Assembly: GCA_033064195.1 (NCBI GenBank) | Contig: JARBJD010000065.1 | Location: 239,602-303,601, forward strand | DNA length: 64,000 nt | Direction: 5' to 3' | Origin: Blattamonas nauphoetae | Lineage: Eukaryota; Preaxostyla; Oxymonadida | Position numbers and translations under genes: made by a program | The notes under the pieces: generated by a model | What the model was told of the DNA's origin: nothing | Database searches by the model: none | The model's input: the letters and a program-made list of their open reading frames with translations, nothing else | Shown: positions 22,035 to 31,954 of the stretch, in pieces | How the letters are laid out: each line of letters begins with the position of its first letter | How positions within the stretch are numbered: the stretch's first letter is position 1

Positions 22035-23518
22035 ATGCCACCTTCACAGGCTTTGAAGGTTCCAAACTGGAAATCTTCGATAGCACGAGTTTATGCTGAT
22101 GCACTGGAGCAGTTTCCCGAAGAATTTTCTGATCCAGAGACTGTTCAGATTGTACCAAAGTATGTTCATTCAATCATACATTCTCTCTCGTCAATCTCAA
22201 TTAATGTTTTGTTATCACTGCCAAAATTCTCATTAACTCTCTGATTATTCATTTTTTCGACTTTTCTCTCAGCTCCTGTGAACCCTACGAACTGATTAAG
22301 AAGATCGGTCACGGAAAATTTGGAGAAGTATTCGAGGGAATAGATATTCGGAATGGGAGAATGTGCGCTGTTAAAGTGCTCAGACCTATCAGGAAGAAGA
22401 AACTACAGAGAGAGGTAAAAATCCTTGGGTGTCTTGACCAAGGCCCGAACATTGTCTCTCTTTTCGACATTGTTCGTGATGCTGAATCGAAGATGTTCGG
22501 ATTTATCTTCGAAGAGGTTGACAACGATGATTTTCGTGAATTGTACCCAAAATTACAACCATTTGAAGTACGGTACTACCTCTATCAAGTCTTGAAGTCT
22601 CTGGACTTCGCCCACTCTCGAGGAATAATGCATCGAGACATCAAACCTCACAACATCATGATTGATCATTCTCAACATGTTTGGGATTTTATATTCCTCA
22701 TTCTCACATTCCTCCAGAAACTGCGAGTCATCGATTGGGGCTTGGCTGAATTCTATCGCCCAGGCACTGAATATAATGTACGAGTTGCATCACGACACTA
22801 TAAAGGACCTGAACTCCTCACCAATCTCCGTTGCTATGACTACTCACTCGACATCTGGTCACTGGGCTGTGTTCTCGCAGCCATCATGTTCCAGAAAACA
22901 CCGTTCTTCCGCGGGCGTGATGATGAAGATCAGCTTGTCAAAATCACACAGGTGCTTGGATCTGATGCTCTCTTCCAATATGTTCGACGATATGAACTGA
23001 ACGTCTCGCCAGCAGGAAAACTTGTCGATCAACCGAAAAAAGAATGGACATCGTTTATCACAGATGCTACAGCTCATCTATGCACACCAGACGCGCTTGA
23101 TTTGCTTGATCGGATGCTCCGGTTCGACCATCAGGAAAGGATCACATGCAAAGAGGCCATGAACCATCCGTTCTTCGCGGAGGTCCACCAATATGACAAT
23201 GTTCAAATATCCTGCGGGAGAGAGATCTCTCCGCTTCCTGCTCTCCTCGCCCTTGAAGCTGAGCAAAAAGCTTCAGGTAGTGTGGAGAAAAGCGAGCATG
23301 ATAATTACATCGAACTTGACTATCTAGACCGTGTCGAATATGCTCATAAAATGATGTCAGAGAAACCTCTCAATGAACTTCTTCAATCCTACCTTCGTCA
23401 ACCATCAGGTCACATCACCCCCGGAGTTCCATCACAAAAAATGCACGACCGAAATGTCGACAGTGGGGACATGGCAGATGATTCTGATGAGGGAAGAAAT
23501 GAACCATCAAGCTTATGA
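22035..23518 (+). CDS. Protein kinase CK2 catalytic subunit alpha
   Basis: Two introns, 22160-22272 (113 bp) and 22679-22717 (39 bp), give an exact 443-residue protein. The sequence is unmistakably CK2 alpha: ARVYADALEQFPEEF at the N-terminus, IGHGKFGEVFEG, the basic cluster RPIRKKKLQREVKIL, GPNIVSLFDIVRD, HRDIKPHNIMIDH, the CK2-specific DWGLAEFY in place of DFG, VASRHYKGPELL and FDHQERITCKEAMNHPFF. The 39-bp intron is in frame and has no stop, so it would pass unnoticed in a naive translation. It is called because CK2 has no residues between the IDH and LRVIDWG strands. The first in-frame ATG is 22035. The acidic tail may be regulatory. Confidence 0.93.
22679..22717 (+). other. In-frame, stop-free 39-bp intron within CK2 alpha
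   Basis: The segment begins GTTTGG and ends CTCCAG, and its length is a multiple of three with no stop codon. Retaining it would add 13 mostly hydrophobic residues between two conserved beta strands of the kinase N-lobe/C-lobe junction, where CK2 alpha proteins have none. Removal restores the family alignment exactly. Confidence 0.8.
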
Positions 23519-23761
23519 TCTTCTCTTCTGAAAAAAGAACAACTCACTTCACCAATCATTTAGAATTTAAGGGAAATTTCATTTTCTTTCTTTCTTCACG
23601 CTGATCTGTCCCAGGCTTCACGCACATTTCCCAATCTGTTATTTGAAGTTTATTTAAGTTCCAAATGCTGATGTTTCTCGAGAAATCTGGCACTATTTCT
23701 TCATGCTCACCGATGTCTCTTGAAGGCTTTCAGTCGATGGTCCGATCAACATCACTTGTGT

Positions 23762-26372
23762 ATGATTCGAGATACTGATGAGCAAAGTTTGCTGAACTTC
23801 TTGTTTTGATCATTAATCTCACCTTTTAGAGTCTAAGAATCTATCTGCAGAAGAACTCTTCCTGAAAACACTCTCAGATTCAGATCCTTACCATCTCCGG
23901 CTTTCACGATCGATATCAAACTCTCAATGTCTTTCCATCGATTCCAATACGATAAAGTTTACCTCTCATCAGGATGATTCTTTTGGTATCCTCTACAAAT
24001 CCACAGACTCGCAGAACTTCATCAAAAATGTCACTGCCCTTTCAGACTTGTTTTTGTACAAAGGACTCGTTAAAGAATGGTTTTCGATCCGTGGTCAAGA
24101 TTACTCCAAACTCTGTAACACCTATCCCTCACTTGCCATTTTTGACTCGAAAGAGGACACCAGTCTCACTCTCACAGAACAATCTGTCCCTATTTCCCAG
24201 TCAATGCATCAATCACAAATTCCATTGCTTCCATTTCTCTTTGGATATAATGATTTACTGAATACAAGACTGACAAAGGATAATCAACACCATTTGTACC
24301 AGATCACCACTCTTCACATCCTCAATCATATAATGAAGTCACGTGACCTAGTTCTTTCGCACAATGCGATCATTGAGATGAAACGCGAAACAGGTGAGGA
24401 TCTAACTGATGCCTCATTCCAAGGAGAATCTGGAATTCTCTCTCTTCATAAACCAGCCGACAATATCGAACAACCACAAAAAACAAATCCTTATCGAGAT
24501 CAGGGCTATGCCCGAACTCGAGTTCTTGTCGTTTGTGCGACGAGAAACTCCGCATACGAATTTGTTAACGATTATTTCCTTCGTCTTGTTCCATCGGCTC
24601 ACAAAAAGACAATTGACAAAAAGAAGGAATTTCTCCGACTTTTTGGGCCTGAAGAAGAGGTTGAAGTTGCAGTGGACGAGGATGGGAATGAATACGAAGT
24701 GAATACAAGTCACAAAAGGAAGAAAGCTCGACCGCGGCCTCTCGAGACTGTTCAGGAAAAGCCCGAGTCGTATCGGCGCCATTTCAAAGGAAATGTTGAC
24801 GAAGAATTCTGCTTCGGAATTGGGCTCACCAAAAGCACCGTCAAATTGTTGGGCGACCTTCTCAAATCCGATGTGATCGTCTGCTCTCCTCTTGGGTTGA
24901 TGAATGTTCTCAAAGGAGACTGTGAAAGCAATGGAAGGAAGCGAAAAGACGTTGAGGACGCTGAAACGAACCCGAAGGGCAAGCGTCATCACAGAGATCG
25001 TTCTCAACAAGCGATGGATGTTAAGCTCCTCCTCTCGTCGATAGACATCCTCTGGATGATGAATGCCACTCCAATTGAAATGCAGAATTGGCAGTTAGTT
25101 ACTAACATCCTCACATCTCACTTCACGCCTCAGGACGATCAAATCATCCAGCCCCATCCAACGCCTTCATCAGAACCTGGTCATCTATCTCTGATTAACG
25201 ACCAATCATTACACAAAGAATGGATTCATCAGCAACCAGTTCAAATGCAGTCTATTGACTTCTCCAGAGTCTTCAGTTATCTCCTCGAAGGAAAAGGGAA
25301 ATTCTATCGACAAACCATAATCTACTCGGAATACGAATCGCCAGATGTCAATTTGTTGTTCAGGGCCAACCAATTCTGCCATAATATTGTCGGGTCTGTT
25401 CGAATTGGGTCATTACCAGTCACGACGAATCCACTCCGTCAAATCACATTCAAACCATCTCCGTTCAGCGAGGAAGGTGATGATGAAATCGTCAAATTGC
25501 CAGTTGTGCTTCAGAGGATCGATAGCCTTCGGGTAGACCTCGCGAATGACAGCAAAATGGACTTCTTCACAAAGCGGGTTATTCCTTTCTTACTTCCAAC
25601 ATCAACAGATCCAATCCCGCGGACGTTGATCTTTTTTTCGTCTTTCTTTGATTTTGTGCGAGTTCGTGAGTATATTCAGAAGAATCACACTCCTCGTGTC
25701 ACCCAAACCGAAATAGCGACATCATCACTCTTCGGCCCATCAAACACCCTCGCGATTCCATATTCTGAAGCTTGCGAACACACCTCCATCCCGGAACTAA
25801 CAAAGGGACGGACAAAATTCTTTGAGGGACAGACGCGACTGCTTCTCTACACAGAGCGTCTTCACTTCTATCGACGGTATTCATTTCGACGAGTGGAGAG
25901 GGTCGTGTTTTATGGGATTCCCAGCCATGCGGAGTTTGTGGGGGAGATTCTGCAGATGTTGAAAGAAGGGATTGAGGAAGCGCGAGTGGAATGGGCGAGA
26001 GAGCAAGTTGAAGGGAAGCCGGTGGTTGTCGCAAAGAAGAAAAGGAGGAGGCGGCAATTTGAGAAAGAGGAGGAGTCTGAAGACGACCCAATTTCCCGCA
26101 AAAAGAAGAAGTCCAAGAAAGCAGAGAGTGATGGGACTGGGCCGATTGAGAAGAGGAAGAGACAGGAAGCCGACGATGAAGGCATTGACACTGACGTTCC
26201 CTGCCCTTCTCCTTCCACAGATTTTGGTCAAATTGGTTCAACATTAACAATATTTGCAAAGGACGACGAGTTTGCCTTGAATCGTGTCGTAGGAACACAG
26301 AATTGCCTCGAAATGATTCATCAGTCAATGGATGATTCATTTGTCTTAATGGCAGGTCGTAGAAGGCAATAA
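23762..26372 (+). CDS. U3 snoRNP-associated UTP25/DEF-family protein
   Basis: A long frame from 23830, joined to a short first exon by removing 23787-23829 (43 bp), gives an exact 855-residue protein. UTP25 landmarks appear in order: DQGYARTRVLVVCATRNSAY, then FKGNVDEEFCFGIGLTKSTV, SDVIVCSPLGLMNVL, SSIDILWMMNATPIEMQNW, DFSRVFSYLLEGKGKFYRQT, and a C-terminal helicase-like lobe with RTLIFFSSFFDFVRVREY. UTP25 is a DEAD-box-like protein that lost its helicase motifs and acts in 18S rRNA maturation in the nucleolus. A Lys/Arg-rich tract near the C-terminus is nucleolar-like. The first exon is uncertain. An alternative exon beginning further upstream with a longer intron also fits. Confidence 0.85.
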
Positions 26373-26456
26373 CTCAAACAAAACATTTCACACAATGAAG
26401 ATTTTGCAGAAAAATAAGTATTTGCACTCTCCTTAATTTTCTCTGTTGATCATCCC

Positions 26457-27339
26457 ATGTCAAGGCCTCATGCAAGAGAAAGTCCAGGAATATCGGTTAT
26501 TAATACTTGATCTTGCTTCTTCTCGTATGCAATGTGTTTTCTTCACTATTTATGTCCTCTTTCTCTCTTCTGTCTCGAATTTACACCGATATTCAGTCCG
26601 TTCCATTCCGCTGTTTCAACATGAAAATTCGGAGGAGCTTTCAAGCCAAGTGATTGAGCTTGTTGGGCATATACAAAATGCCTATTATGCTTCAACGGCA
26701 CCCTATAAATCGTTTGTTAGCCATCTTTTCTATTGGATTTCAAGGCTCTCTGAACTCATGGGTGTTCTTGTGAGTCTCACATCGGTCCTGATGTCCTCAC
26801 TTCTTTCATTTACGCACCATCTTTCCTTAACGGCCTCTACACAGCTCAACACCTGCATAACATACACAATGTCTGATTTTTCGATCTCTCTGATTATCAA
26901 CTCAACACGAACAATTTATTCTATTTTCTTTCTCCATCGATTAGTCGAAGTGTTCCAGCTTGTTTAATGAAACATTTACTGGATGGTTTGTCGTTTATCA
27001 GGAATTATTGTTCAATCTTCTTGGCACAATCTTTATCTCTCAAATCTTGTTGTACTTTTAGCAGCCGACATTATCATCCAGTCTGTTGATAAATTAATCA
27101 ACAACCAACACCAACTCTTGTTCATTCTCAACAGTCTGCTTTCGCCTTGCTCGCATCCAACTTCTTGTATCATTTTTCATGATATAGGTGAAGGTTTTGA
27201 CACAGATTCTCTATCAAACGAAGCTGTTCAAATAGAGACCCGAATCAAAAATGAATTTTCCAAACAGAATCGCACAATCCGGTCACTCCGTCAGTTTGTA
27301 AACCAAGGGTCATGTGAACCAGTGGAACCGTCAAATTGA
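26457..27339 (+). CDS. Unrecognised multi-exon gene, possibly membrane-anchored
   Basis: After the UTP25 gene the plus strand shows coding-like pieces in changing frames with splice-like junctions. An ATG at 26457 opens MSRPHARESPGIS before a GT. A later piece reads SSQVIELVGHIQNAYYAST. Further on is a strongly hydrophobic stretch, FVVYQELLFNLLGTIFISQI, which would make a membrane anchor. A last piece carries DIIIQSVDKLINNQHQLLFI and ends CEPVEPSN with a stop at 27339. I cannot fix the exon boundaries by eye and recognise no family. It could be one membrane protein with short introns, or a decayed gene. Confidence 0.35.
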
Positions 27340-28370
27340 GAAGTCAGCTGAGAGGATGGAGAGGGAATGGTGAGATACTCGTGAACAGAAGAAGAAGGAA
27401 GAGGCGGAGCTTTTGGAGTGCACGTTCAAGCCGACGATCACGCCTCGTGTGACGCCGAACACGATTCGGTCGCAGCCAGCGACACTCACACCACAGCGCG
27501 GGAGGTTGGGAGGAACACCGACGAAGCGAGACGCGCTGATGACGCCGCAGTCTTCGATGCTTTCTCGCACGATCCACACCGTTGGGAGGTCGGCCACACA
27601 GCCAAAGACGCTGATGAAGCCCTCTGCTCTTTATTCGTTCGATTGATTGTTTGTTTGGGACTGTTGTCTTGATTGCATCTTCATTTTCTTGATTTTGATG
27701 AACTTGTCTCATTTCACCGATTCTCTTTTCGTTCAGAAATCATCCAACTTTCAATACATCCAGAAATATACTCAATCCTCCATTCTCTTCAGCGTGAAAT
27801 CGAGGAGTGGTGAGAACAGACGATGCCCACAACGATGCCCACAATGATACGTCGTGAATTACGAAGAATGAGAGTCGAGTGCTTCGGGAGCAATCGGATT
27901 CGCTAGATCAGAAAGGATAGAGGCTTCGTTTGTGTGTGCGAACGAGCAACCAGAGACAAAGTCAGTCAGCCAACCACAACCAAAAACATTTCCAACTTCT
28001 TCGCCTGTTCAGCAGTTCAGCCCCACCAAAAGCCGAACTGTCAAAACAAGAACAAACTCACACTTTTCTCCCTATTTCTCCAGTTCTTCTGCTAAACCAG
28101 CAACTCAGTCGCTCCTGTCAAGGTGCAAGAACAACCAAAACCAACTCAACCAGCTGTTCATCATGTCATACTGACCTTACAAGCTGAGTCAAAACCTCCT
28201 GAACAAGAACCAAATTCACCACAAACAGAATCACACTTCCAAGACCCAAATGCAAAGAAGAAGAAGAAGAACAGGAAGAGGATAGGAGGGAAAAAGAAGA
28301 GGATGAGTGGAAGAAGAGGAAGGGCGGGAAGATGAAGAAGAAAAAGAAGAAGTGGGAGCAGGCCGTGGAT
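27340..28370 (+). pseudogene. Broken coiled-coil/low-complexity gene
   Basis: Coding-like fragments in several frames with in-frame stops. One frame reads through QIEKSAERMEREW, meets TGA, then continues into REQKKKEEAELLECTFKPTI. The CTFKPTI-type motif occurs in flagellar and coiled-coil proteins of many protists. A second piece, overlapping the left copy of the 159-bp repeat, reads EIIQLSIHPEIYSILHSLQ and again runs into TGA after a Trp. Further on, Pro/Ser/Gln-rich coding (VQEQPKPTQPAVHHV) changes frame and ends in a Lys-rich tail. Repeated stops and shifts indicate a pseudogene, though unmodelled introns could explain some of them. Confidence 0.5.
27638..27796. repeat. 159-bp direct repeat, left copy
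   Basis: Bases 27638-27796 are repeated in the same orientation at 30039-30197, with a single difference that I can see (a versus c in the CAATACATCC stretch). The copy spans what looks like an intron (starting GTTTGTTTGG, ending CGTTCAG) plus the start of the following exon of the broken gene here. It lies to the left of the Fe-ADH gene. Confidence 0.95.
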
Positions 28371-28647
28371 TAGGATGCTGAATACGCATAGTATCTCAAA
28401 GAAGATCAGTTTGTAATCCTAAAAAGCCTCCATTCGGTCATAATCTTCAATTCTCCATCAATTCATCCATTTCTCGATTTCACCCATTGTCCAAGAACAG
28501 CGAGAGCCAGTTCAACGTTTTCAGTCCATTTTGTCTGTTCGGTGAGTTTGTGGTTCTCATTGGAACGATAAGGACAGTCGATACTCCTTGTGGGTGTCTG
28601 GCGGAAAGGGAATACTGCACCCTTAATCTGAATTCTTCTCCGAGGGA

Positions 28648-29832
28648 ATGAATATCAACACAGTTACTGAAATCATCCACAACACCCACGTGTTCTTTGG
28701 TATTGGGGCCATCCAAAAGATCGACTACATCGTGGAAGAACTGAAGAAACGTGGAGTGAGGAGCATTCTTTGCATGACAGGAAGAGCAGCGTACGAAAAA
28801 ACAGGCGCATGGAAATTCTGCACTGACGCTTTCGCGAAGCACGGTGTGAAGTTCGCGTTGTTCAACAAGGTGTCGTCGAACCCAAACGACACTGAAGTGG
28901 ACGAAGCAGTTGCACTTGGAAAGAAAGAAGGATGCAATGCTGTTATCGGTATCGGAGGTGGTTCCCCAATCGATGCTGGTAAATCAGCGGCTATCCTTCT
29001 GTCACACACGGACAAGACCTGCGCCCAGCTGTTCAAGTATGAATTCACGCCAGAAAAAGCAGTTCCTTTCGTTGCGATCAACCTGACTCACGGGACTGGA
29101 AGCGAAGCGAACAGATTTGCAGTTGTGTCTGTGCCGGCGGAAGAGTTGAAGCCAGCGATTGCTACGCCTCTTATCTATCCAGCATTCTCGATTGACGATC
29201 CGGCTCTGATGACGTCTCTGCCAGACAAGCAGACAATGTACGTGTCTGTTGATGCAGTGAACCACGTTACTGAGGCGGCAACGACGACGTGCACGAACCC
29301 ATTTGCGATCTCTCTGGCGCTGGAAACAGTGAAGCTGGTGGCGAAATACCTTCCACTGGCGCAGAAGGATCCAAAGAACCTGGAAGCTCGTTACTGGCTT
29401 GCCTATGCGGCTATGCTTGCTGGTGTCTCTTTCGACAATGGATTCCTGCACTACACGCACGCTCTGGAGCACCCACTGTCAGCTGTGAAGCCTGAGGTGA
29501 CGCATGCTCTTGGGCTTGGTGTGCTTCTTCCAGCAGTTATTGAGGAGATCTACCCGGCGTCAGCTAAGATTGTGGCAGAGTTGTATGCACCGATTGTGCC
29601 TGGATTGAAGGGTGTGCCGTCTGAAGCTAAACAAGCGGCGGATGGTGTGCGCAACTGGCTGAAGTCAGTGGGCCTGACGGAACGTCTTAGTGACCTCGGA
29701 TTCTCAAAGGCAGACGTGCCAAAGCTGGTTAAACTGACATTCAGCACACCATCACTTGGTTTGATGCTCGCAGCGGCTCCCACGAAAGCAACGGAAGCTA
29801 CAGTGGAGAGAATTTTCACGCAATCTTTGTAG
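28648..29832 (+). CDS. Iron-containing (group III) alcohol dehydrogenase
   Basis: A single intact 394-residue frame, the usual family length. Family marks are visible: FFGIGAIQKID near the N-terminus, the nucleotide-binding GIGGGSPIDAGK, NLTHGTGSEANRFAVV, a metal-binding DAVNHVTEAA, and HALEHPLSAVKPEVTHALG, which supplies the later His ligands. Such enzymes reduce acetaldehyde or other aldehydes with NAD(P)H in fermenting protists. No introns are seen. Codon choice is G/C-ended and more uniform than in the neighbouring host genes, which suggests high expression or lateral acquisition. It is bracketed by the 159-bp direct repeats and by broken genes on both sides. Confidence 0.9.
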   Translation: MNINTVTEIIHNTHVFFGIGAIQKIDYIVEELKKRGVRSILCMTGRAAYEKTGAWKFCTDAFAKHGVKFALFNKVSSNPNDTEVDEAVALGKKEGCNAVIGIGGGSPIDAGKSAAILLSHTDKTCAQLFKYEFTPEKAVPFVAINLTHGTGSEANRFAVVSVPAEELKPAIATPLIYPAFSIDDPALMTSLPDKQTMYVSVDAVNHVTEAATTTCTNPFAISLALETVKLVAKYLPLAQKDPKNLEARYWLAYAAMLAGVSFDNGFLHYTHALEHPLSAVKPEVTHALGLGVLLPAVIEEIYPASAKIVAELYAPIVPGLKGVPSEAKQAADGVRNWLKSVGLTERLSDLGFSKADVPKLVKLTFSTPSLGLMLAAAPTKATEATVERIFTQSL

Positions 29833-30291
29833 ATGTGTGTTTGATGAGCCAAGCTGGAGCAACTAACATGTTGTAAACGTTCTGTTTGTATCCCATTCTC
29901 CCGATATATAGTTTTTGCACTATATGTGTAAGCACCGATGGTTCAAGTCGGTGCAGATGTAGTTCACTTCTCGTATTACGTTGTACCACTCTATTTTTGC
30001 CATATCTGGTCGAATGTTGTGTGAACAGAGAATATTCTTTCGATTGATTGTTTGTTTGGGACTGTTGTCTTGATTGCATCTTCATTTTCTTGATTTTGAT
30101 GAACTTGTCTCATTTCACCGATTCTCTTTTCGTTCAGAAATCATCCAACTTTCAATCCATCCAGAAATATACTCAATCCTCCATTCTCTTCAGCGTGTTT
30201 GCGCGAAGAGAAGAATGTCAAATATGTGAAAGAACACGACATGCACGGATGAAATCAAACAAACAAAAATGTCTCTCTGCCCATCACAGGA
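29833..30291. other. Spacer between Fe-ADH and the broken reductase, containing the right repeat copy
   Basis: Apart from the repeat at 30039-30197, I see only A+T-rich sequence and a short imperfect hairpin around 29931-29956 (GCACCGA opposite TCGGTGC). The hairpin might belong to the ADH 3' untranslated region. No gene is visible. Confidence 0.5.
30039..30197. repeat. 159-bp direct repeat, right copy
   Basis: This is the same-orientation copy of 27638-27796, 2.4 kb away, on the far side of the Fe-ADH gene. Homology stops sharply at both ends. The downstream sequence no longer continues the reading frame of the left copy. Confidence 0.95.
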
Positions 30292-30560
30292 CTATTTCTT
30301 GCTCCAGTTGTCTCCAAAACTCTTATGCTGAGTCTCTTCAATTCCACGATGTCCAGCAATCTCTCGCGCGTTCAGTCCTTCTTCCAGACGCTTAAAGTCT
30401 TCATCACTCAGCTTCACTTTCCCCCCTCCAAGGTTCTCCAGAATTCGTTCTTGGTTCTTTGACCCTGGAATTGGCACAACGTTCGGATATTTCTTCAACA
30501 TCCACGCCAATGAGATTTGTGCATTTGTTGCCTTGTACTTTGCGGCTCATCCCGACCTCA
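30292..30560 (-). pseudogene. Aldo/keto reductase C-terminal fragment
   Basis: The minus strand encodes ATNAQISLAWMLKKYPNV followed by VPIPGSKNQERILENLGGG and a tail with LEEGLNAREIAGHRG, which is the C-terminal fifth of an aldo/keto reductase. Immediately upstream the frame meets TGA. An EVG-like piece of the preceding helix sits in another frame, so the fragment is both truncated and frameshifted. The catalytic Asp-Tyr-Lys-His part is absent. Such reductases and Fe-ADH are both redox enzymes acquired laterally in many anaerobic protists, but a shared origin is only a guess. Confidence 0.75.
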
Positions 30561-30638
30561 GACACAGGAAACTCTCTTGGTCACTCGTTTTCCCAGGTTC
30601 CTCATCAATATCATCTTTTTTCTCTATCTTGTCTCAAA

Positions 30639-31823
30639 TCATCCCGATCCACTTCTTTTTCGATTTCTCTGTGTCTGCTGGAATCGTTCGCCTGGAAGCA
30701 CAAAAGAGAGTGTATCACTGGAACAATGAGAGAAAGGATGAAAAAACGGTATGGGATGAATGAACGGTGTGTTGTCATTGAATTGCCTCTCTTTTTCGAT
30801 GTCGATTGATGACGCTTCTGAGAGTGCGATGGAAGTGAGCGACGATATGGAATTGTCGAGTGTTTGAGAGAGAGAAGAACAAAGATTGGCGCTGTCAGCT
30901 GTTTGGACGATGAGAAGCAAGTCAGACAAGATCTGGGGGAGAGGGGACAACCATTCGTGAAATTGATTCGAAGAAAGAAGTCGTTTTTTCTCCTTTCCAA
31001 TCATATCCTGAAAGAATAAGGAAGAAATATGCATGCAATATCTTTTAGATGGATCCATGGGAGTGTTCCTGCTACCATTTCGATGGTGATGAAAAGCCAA
31101 CCCCAAATATCGTCTCTCGTCGTCGGTAGCTGGGAAAAGTGAAAAAAATAATAAAAAATACTTGATCTTCATGAACTGATACTGATGTGTAGCGTGTTTT
31201 GGGGAATTGTTGAGGGAGATGGAGAGTGATGGAAGTAGTCTTCTGTTTTGACTCCGTGGAAGGAATAGAAAATCCAAAATCAATAAGGACGACTGAAAAT
31301 GTTGGATCAGCCTCTTTGAAGAGGATGTTATTCTGATAAATGTCGAAGAAAGGAAAGTAGAGACGCTTTTCACATCACAATGGATGAAGCCATTTTCATG
31401 AAATTCATCAATGGCTGATAGAATTTGACGAGAAATCTGAAGAGAAGTCAGTAATTGGAATCTGTTTCCGATGGAAGTCTGTACATCTCGAACTGATCTC
31501 CCGAACAGCTGCAAGGCGATGATTGAGCGCTGGTATTCAATTTCCAAGGGAATATATGTGGGTAAGTGGTGGGAATGAGGCAGAAAAGCAAGAATTTTCT
31601 TCTCGCGTTCAATGAAAAAATCCGTTCGTTCGTCAAGAGACACTTTAAAGACAATATCTTCCTGAGCCTGATGGGTAGTTTCACTCTCTATTGTGCCCAT
31701 CAAATCACGACGAACGACAAAAACAGAGGCATGAGCTCCAGATCCCAAGCGTCGGACAACATTCCATCCTGGAAAATGCATCGACTGATCAAACCTTTTT
31801 TTCTTCGAAAAACAGTGGATCAA
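30639..31823 (-). CDS. CK1/TTBK-like protein kinase
   Basis: Three introns (31333-31364, 31130-31182 and 31008-31036) give an exact 356-residue protein. Kinase marks: WNVVRRLGSGAHASVFVVRR (Gly loop), ENGFIHCDVKSNNILF with HCDVK in place of HRDLK, VVLIDFGFS, then PTTRDDIWGWLFITIEMVAG and GTLPWIHLKDI. The DDIW...E...GTLPW arrangement is typical of the casein kinase 1 superfamily, especially the TTBK/worm-type branch. The third intron uses GC rather than GT at its donor. The start may be the downstream Met of MHFPGWNVV. Residues after the kinase core are low in recognisable features. Confidence 0.75.
   Translation of the reverse strand: MIHCFSKKKRFDQSMHFPGWNVVRRLGSGAHASVFVVRRDLMGTIESETTHQAQEDIVFKVSLDERTDFFIEREKKILAFLPHSHHLPTYIPLEIEYQRSIIALQLFGRSVRDVQTSIGNRFQLLTSLQISRQILSAIDEFHENGFIHCDVKSVSTFLSSTFIRITSSSKRLIQHFQSSLLILDFLFLPRSQNRRLLPSLSISLNNSPKHATHQYQFMKIKYFLLFFSLFPATDDERRYLGLAFHHHRNGSRNTPMDPSKRYCMHISSLFFQDMIGKEKKRLLSSNQFHEWLSPLPQILSDLLLIVQTADSANLCSSLSQTLDNSISSLTSIALSEASSIDIEKERQFNDNTPFIHPIPFFHPFSHCSSDTLSFVLPGERFQQTQRNRKRSGSG
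31008..31036 (-). other. Probable 29-bp GC-AG intron
   Basis: On the minus strand the segment reads GCATGC at its 5' end and CTTTCAG at its 3' end. No GT donor exists between the conserved GTLPW motif and this acceptor that keeps frame. Removing exactly these 29 bases joins LKDI to DMIGKEKK in the correct phase and makes the whole gene an exact codon multiple. Other donors here start GTATGT or GTTTGT, so GCATGC looks like a one-base variant. Confidence 0.65.
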
Positions 31824-31954
31824 ATGGAAAGAAACTGTTCATTCATCCAAATGTCTATGATAGCTACGTCAAAGTTCAATTGTTCAGGTTCTCCAAGCCT
31901 CGACGACAAAACAAGAGAAGATGAAGTGAAAAAGAAGAGTGTTGAACTAAAATA

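Noticed and set aside
24414-25010. Antisense frames of up to 213 codons within UTP25
   Set aside because: They overlap a well-supported gene on the opposite strand and show no recognisable domain.
27340-28370. Reassignment of TGA to Trp or another residue, suggested by two in-frame TGA codons after Trp
   Set aside because: Several intact genes in the window (CK2, importin, TMEM86, presenilin) end in TGA, so the standard code holds. The fragments are better read as decayed.
29920-29960. A tRNA T-arm-like sequence (GGTTCAAG inside a GCACCGA/TCGGTGC stem)
   Set aside because: The stem register does not give a proper T-stem, and no acceptor, D- or anticodon arm could be folded around it.
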